The notes below the pieces were generated by a model. The model was not told the origin of the DNA, made no database searches, and saw nothing but the letters and a program-made list of their open reading frames with translations. This document shows, piece after piece, positions 22,816 to 25,834 of a stretch of 25,834 bases of DNA. The translations under genes and the position numbers were made by a program. The stretch lies in the NCBI GenBank assembly GCA_001689445.1, contig LUJN01000024.1, forward strand, positions 1 to 25,834, written 5' to 3'. The stretch comes from Bacteroidales bacterium M3 (GTDB lineage: Bacteria > Bacteroidota > Bacteroidia > Bacteroidales > Muribaculaceae). Every line of letters starts with the position of its first letter. Positions within the stretch are counted from its first letter, which is position 1.

Positions 22816-24429
22816 ATGAGAAAACTGTATCTTAGTTTGTTGGCGTTATTGATGGCCTCCCCGGCGTTTGCCCAGTCCTCGTCAGCCACGATAACAGCCA
22901 ATCCATCGCCTGCGGTGACAACCAAGGCGTTGGAAGTGAAAATCCAGACCGATGATTTTGGCAGTGATGTATATTGTTACACGTGGGCCTTTGTCGGGAG
23001 TACCGAGAAAGAAGCCGCCTCGTGGACCGCTGTCAACAACAACGCCAAGTTCAAGATGACGGGCAGTGGCGGCAACTACACCATCAAGATTGACGACATT
23101 CAGTCATTCTATGGCCTGTCTGACACCGAGATGGAACAGCTCAACAAGCTCGGCTTTATCGCCAAGACTGTGGGCGGCAAGCAGTGTCAGGACCAGTTTG
23201 TCGAGGTTGTGCAGGGCCGTCGCAACGCCTACGGTGGCGGCGAGGGTACCCAGGCAAGCCCCTTCGTGCTCAACACCGCAGCCCATTTCACCGAGTTTGC
23301 CTCCACCCCGAGCGACTGGTCGGCAGACACTTACGTTAAGCTTGACGCTGACATCACCGTAGGCAACATCAGTGCCGTCGGCTCCAAAGGGTCGCCCTAC
23401 AAGGGACACTTTGACGGCGCCGGCCACACTGTCAAGGGTGCCACCGTCAGCTCCACGGCCCTCGGCTCGGCCGCAGGTCTTTTTGGCGCCATTGACGGTG
23501 CCGAGATTCACGACCTCGGAGTCCTTGACGTCAATGTCACCGGCTCGACCTATGTCGGCGGTCTTGTGGGCTACGTGCTCTCGGGCAACATAAGCCGTTG
23601 CTTCGTGACCGGCAGCGTGACCGGCTCGTCTATCTGCGTCGGCGGTATCGCCGGCGAGAACTACGGCACGATTTCCGACTGCTATTCCTATGTAAATGTA
23701 AGCAATCCCGACGACTATGCCACCGGCGGCATCGTCGGCAAAAATCTCGGCGTCATCAAGAACACCTATGCCACCGGCCAAGTCTCGGGCAAAGGTTATG
23801 TCGGAGGTGTCGTCGGCGCCAATTACGGCACCGTGTCCAACTCGGCAGGCATCAACGCAGGCATGAGGTCGTCACACAACTATGCCGCACGATTTGGCGG
23901 AAACAACAACTCGCGCAATAACGTGTCAGGCAACATCGCATGGGTTAATATGGTGAACGTATCCAACCCGTGGGCCTCTCACGGCGACCATGCCGAGACT
24001 GTAGAGAACGCCACCCTCACGGCGCAGAACACCTATCAGTCGCGCCTCGGCTGGGACTTCTCCAACGTATGGGAATGGAAGACTACCGAGAAGGGCGGTT
24101 TCCCCGTGCTCCGCAACATGGCCGGGCAGACCAACATCATGCCCGAGGATATCTACAGTGCATCCGACATCGACGAGATATTTGTCGGTGACGCCATGAA
24201 GTTCAACGTCTATCCCAACCCTGTCAGCGACGTGCTTCACATCACATCGGGCGACGGTATTGTCTCCTGTGAGCTTTACAGCCTCGCCGGCGCGCTTGTC
24301 GCATCGGCACAGCCCGACGGCGCCGCAGATGTTGAGATAGAGGTAGGCTCTGTAGCCAACGGCGTCTACATGCTGCGTGTGGTGACAGCCAACGGAGCTG
24401 AGATGATTAACAAGATTATCAAGAAATAA
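22816..24429 (+). CDS. T9SS type A sorting-domain protein with GLUG repeats
   Basis: The 537-residue product is a surface or secreted protein of unknown activity. A signal peptide (1-19, ending AFA) is followed by a beta-rich domain at about 22-132, containing DVYCYTWAF and NYTIKIDDIQ, that looks like a carbohydrate-binding sandwich. A region at about 139-350 has GLUG-type repeats (GGLVGYVLSGNISRC, GGIAGENYGTISDCYS, GGIVGKNLGVIKNTYA, GGVVGANYGTVSNS). A C-terminal T9SS type A domain at about 461-537 starts FNVYPNPVSDVL and ends in KIIKK. T9SS cargo is exported and often anchored to the cell surface. It starts a unit with the amylase gene 26 bases downstream. Repeat names are from motif recognition; glucan binding is inference from the neighbour. 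Confidence 0.85.
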   Translation: MRKLYLSLLALLMASPAFAQSSSATITANPSPAVTTKALEVKIQTDDFGSDVYCYTWAFVGSTEKEAASWTAVNNNAKFKMTGSGGNYTIKIDDIQSFYGLSDTEMEQLNKLGFIAKTVGGKQCQDQFVEVVQGRRNAYGGGEGTQASPFVLNTAAHFTEFASTPSDWSADTYVKLDADITVGNISAVGSKGSPYKGHFDGAGHTVKGATVSSTALGSAAGLFGAIDGAEIHDLGVLDVNVTGSTYVGGLVGYVLSGNISRCFVTGSVTGSSICVGGIAGENYGTISDCYSYVNVSNPDDYATGGIVGKNLGVIKNTYATGQVSGKGYVGGVVGANYGTVSNSAGINAGMRSSHNYAARFGGNNNSRNNVSGNIAWVNMVNVSNPWASHGDHAETVENATLTAQNTYQSRLGWDFSNVWEWKTTEKGGFPVLRNMAGQTNIMPEDIYSASDIDEIFVGDAMKFNVYPNPVSDVLHITSGDGIVSCELYSLAGALVASAQPDGAADVEIEVGSVANGVYMLRVVTANGAEMINKIIKK

Positions 24430-24455
24430 CCTGAAAAGACACTTATATAGTAATA

Positions 24456-25834
24456 ATGAAAAATAAGAGATTCACTATATGGCATAAGATAGGTGCCGTA
24501 TGTGGTGCCGGATTGCTTGCCGCAGCCGCCTCGACGGCCGCAGTCAACAGCGGGGACGCCACGCTCGACAATCTGGAGATAAAGATTGACGGACAGAATA
24601 TTGTCACCGGATTTTCATCCAACAATAAGACCTACACTATAGAGCTTGGCGAGGACGCCTCGTCGATGGCCACATTCTCGGCCGTCCCCAAGGCTTCCGA
24701 TGCCGTGGTCGACATCACCGTCAACGGCACGACGCTCACCAACCACTCCCTCGCCTCGCTCACCGGCGGCGACAACGTGGTGACATATGCCGTAAAGAGC
24801 GGCTCGCGCACCGAGACCTACACCGTCAACATCAAGACCCCGCAGGTCGTGCGTGATGAATATTTCACATGGAAAAATGCGAATATCTATTTCGTGCTTA
24901 CCGACCGTTTCTACAATGGTGACACATCTAATGACAATTCCTACCATCGTAAGCGTCTTACAGGCGATGCCGATGTGGCTACTTTCCATGGCGGTGACAT
25001 CAAGGGTCTGACTGAGAAGCTTGACTATCTTGACAAACTTGGTGTCAATGCCATATGGATCACCGCTCCCTACGAGCAGATGCACGGATGGACCGGTGGC
25101 AAAAATGATGCGTTCCCCCACTATGCGTTCCATGGATATTATGCCCTCGACTGGACATATATGGACCGCAACATGGGTACCATCCAGGATATGAAGGATT
25201 TCGTCACCGAAGCTCACAAGCGCGGTATCCGCGTCGTGATGGATATCGTGATGAACCACACCGGTTATAGTACCCTTGACGATGCCGTCGATTATGATTT
25301 CGCCAACTTCAACGGTACTCCTGAAGCTGGTTGGGTACCCTCCGGGAAGCCGTATTCCATGTGGTCAGAGAGCAACGAGATATCTTTCAATGCCGACGAA
25401 CAGGGCAACTGGGGCAACTGGTGGGGTCCCTGGGTACGCGCATTCGGCGACCGCAGCTGGGCAGCGAACGCTGGTTTCGCTCCTGAAGGTGGCAGTGACT
25501 ACACCAAGCCGCTGGCTGGCCTGCCCGACATCGTGACTGAGCGCACAACGCCGGTCGACATACCTCCGTTCCTCAAGCAGAAGTGGGAAGCTGAAAAGGG
25601 TGGCGACTATGACAACTACCGTCTGCCCAACCTTGAGGGCTGGCGCGCTGACAGCAAGGGCGCTCCCGCCGATTATATGATCAACTGGCTTGCCGGTTGG
25701 GTAGAATACTTCGGTATTGACGGTTTCCGCTGCGACACAGCCAAGCATCTTGAGAAGAGCCGTTGGAATCAGCTCAAAAACGCTTGTAACCAGGCTCTTA
25801 ATAAATGGCGTAACTCTGACCGTGCCGACGAGTA
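24456..25834 (+). CDS. MalS-like alpha-amylase (GH13), truncated by the window end
   Basis: The visible 459 codons run off the right edge. A basic, hydrophobic start (residues 1-29) indicates export. Residues 35-128 form a cadherin-like beta-sandwich of the type often fused to surface enzymes. The catalytic GH13 domain starts IYFVLTDRFYNGD near 144. It has the MalS-type segment PHYAFHGYYALDWTYMD (221-237), conserved region I DIVMNH (263-268), and region II GFRCDTAKH (423-431) with nucleophile Asp427. The acid Glu and region IV would lie beyond the edge. The best fit is the GH13 group that includes E. coli MalS, an extracytoplasmic alpha-amylase. Codons in the N-terminal domain mostly end in C while the catalytic part uses more T-ending codons. 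It follows the GLUG protein by 26 bases. Confidence 0.92.
   Translation, partial: MKNKRFTIWHKIGAVCGAGLLAAAASTAAVNSGDATLDNLEIKIDGQNIVTGFSSNNKTYTIELGEDASSMATFSAVPKASDAVVDITVNGTTLTNHSLASLTGGDNVVTYAVKSGSRTETYTVNIKTPQVVRDEYFTWKNANIYFVLTDRFYNGDTSNDNSYHRKRLTGDADVATFHGGDIKGLTEKLDYLDKLGVNAIWITAPYEQMHGWTGGKNDAFPHYAFHGYYALDWTYMDRNMGTIQDMKDFVTEAHKRGIRVVMDIVMNHTGYSTLDDAVDYDFANFNGTPEAGWVPSGKPYSMWSESNEISFNADEQGNWGNWWGPWVRAFGDRSWAANAGFAPEGGSDYTKPLAGLPDIVTERTTPVDIPPFLKQKWEAEKGGDYDNYRLPNLEGWRADSKGAPADYMINWLAGWVEYFGIDGFRCDTAKHLEKSRWNQLKNACNQALNKWRNSDRADE

Noticed and set aside
1..25834. A defence island, prophage or CRISPR locus
   Set aside because: I looked for regularly spaced repeats, integrase, toxin, restriction and phage-structure motifs and found none; the gene content is core metabolism, envelope and glycan genes.

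Overview
This window reads as ordinary chromosome from a fairly GC-rich gut Bacteroidales, most plausibly a Muribaculaceae-type genome. Four things point that way. Several start sites carry the Bacteroidetes promoter (TTTG, about 19-21 bases, TAnnTTTG). The gene orders pyrE / SRPBCC protein / argH and parE / coaD / S41 protease / hflX fit what I recall of Bacteroidales. Lipoproteins with LASC-type lipoboxes are frequent. One protein carries a C-terminal type IX secretion (T9SS) sorting domain. The genus is inference from memory; no search was run.

Layout. 117-1213 (minus): an AT-rich secreted orphan and a Rieske-like lipoprotein. 1277-3732 (minus): the operon pyrE, SRPBCC protein, argH. 3814-11161 (minus): a five-gene operon, parE, coaD, S41 protease, hflX and a DUF4954-type left-handed beta-helix protein, driven by a consensus promoter at 11203-11233. 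11249-14497: three glycosyltransferases around a divergent promoter region. 14487-17817 (minus): a choloylglycine-hydrolase-family enzyme, a cysteine-less TlpA-like lipoprotein and an ArgE-type M20 deacylase. 18002-21891 (plus): acyl-CoA ligase, prfB with an intact programmed +1 frameshift, and argB. 22007-22378 (minus): a small Pro/Gly-rich lipoprotein. 22816-25834 (plus): a GLUG-repeat T9SS protein and a MalS-like GH13 amylase cut by the window end.

How the genes work together. argB, the argE-like gene and argH are three steps of arginine synthesis dispersed over the window; argH shares an operon with pyrE, so arginine and pyrimidine synthesis meet there. The parE operon mixes DNA topology, CoA synthesis, periplasmic proteolysis and a ribosome-associated GTPase. 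The right end looks like the start of an alpha-glucan-use locus: a consensus promoter, an 18-bp perfect palindrome just upstream of it, a leader of about 200 bases, a surface protein and an amylase.

No CRISPR array, insertion sequence, phage, tRNA or rRNA gene was seen. The features most worth a second look are non-coding: six TTATAA motifs at exact 10-bp spacing, a 17-bp hairpin abutting a start codon, a compound GTCGCGAC inverted repeat, and the palindrome/promoter unit before the glucan genes. Protein oddities are an all-cysteine version of a Rieske site, a thioredoxin-fold lipoprotein with no active-site cysteines, and an SPY instead of SPF tripeptide in release factor 2.
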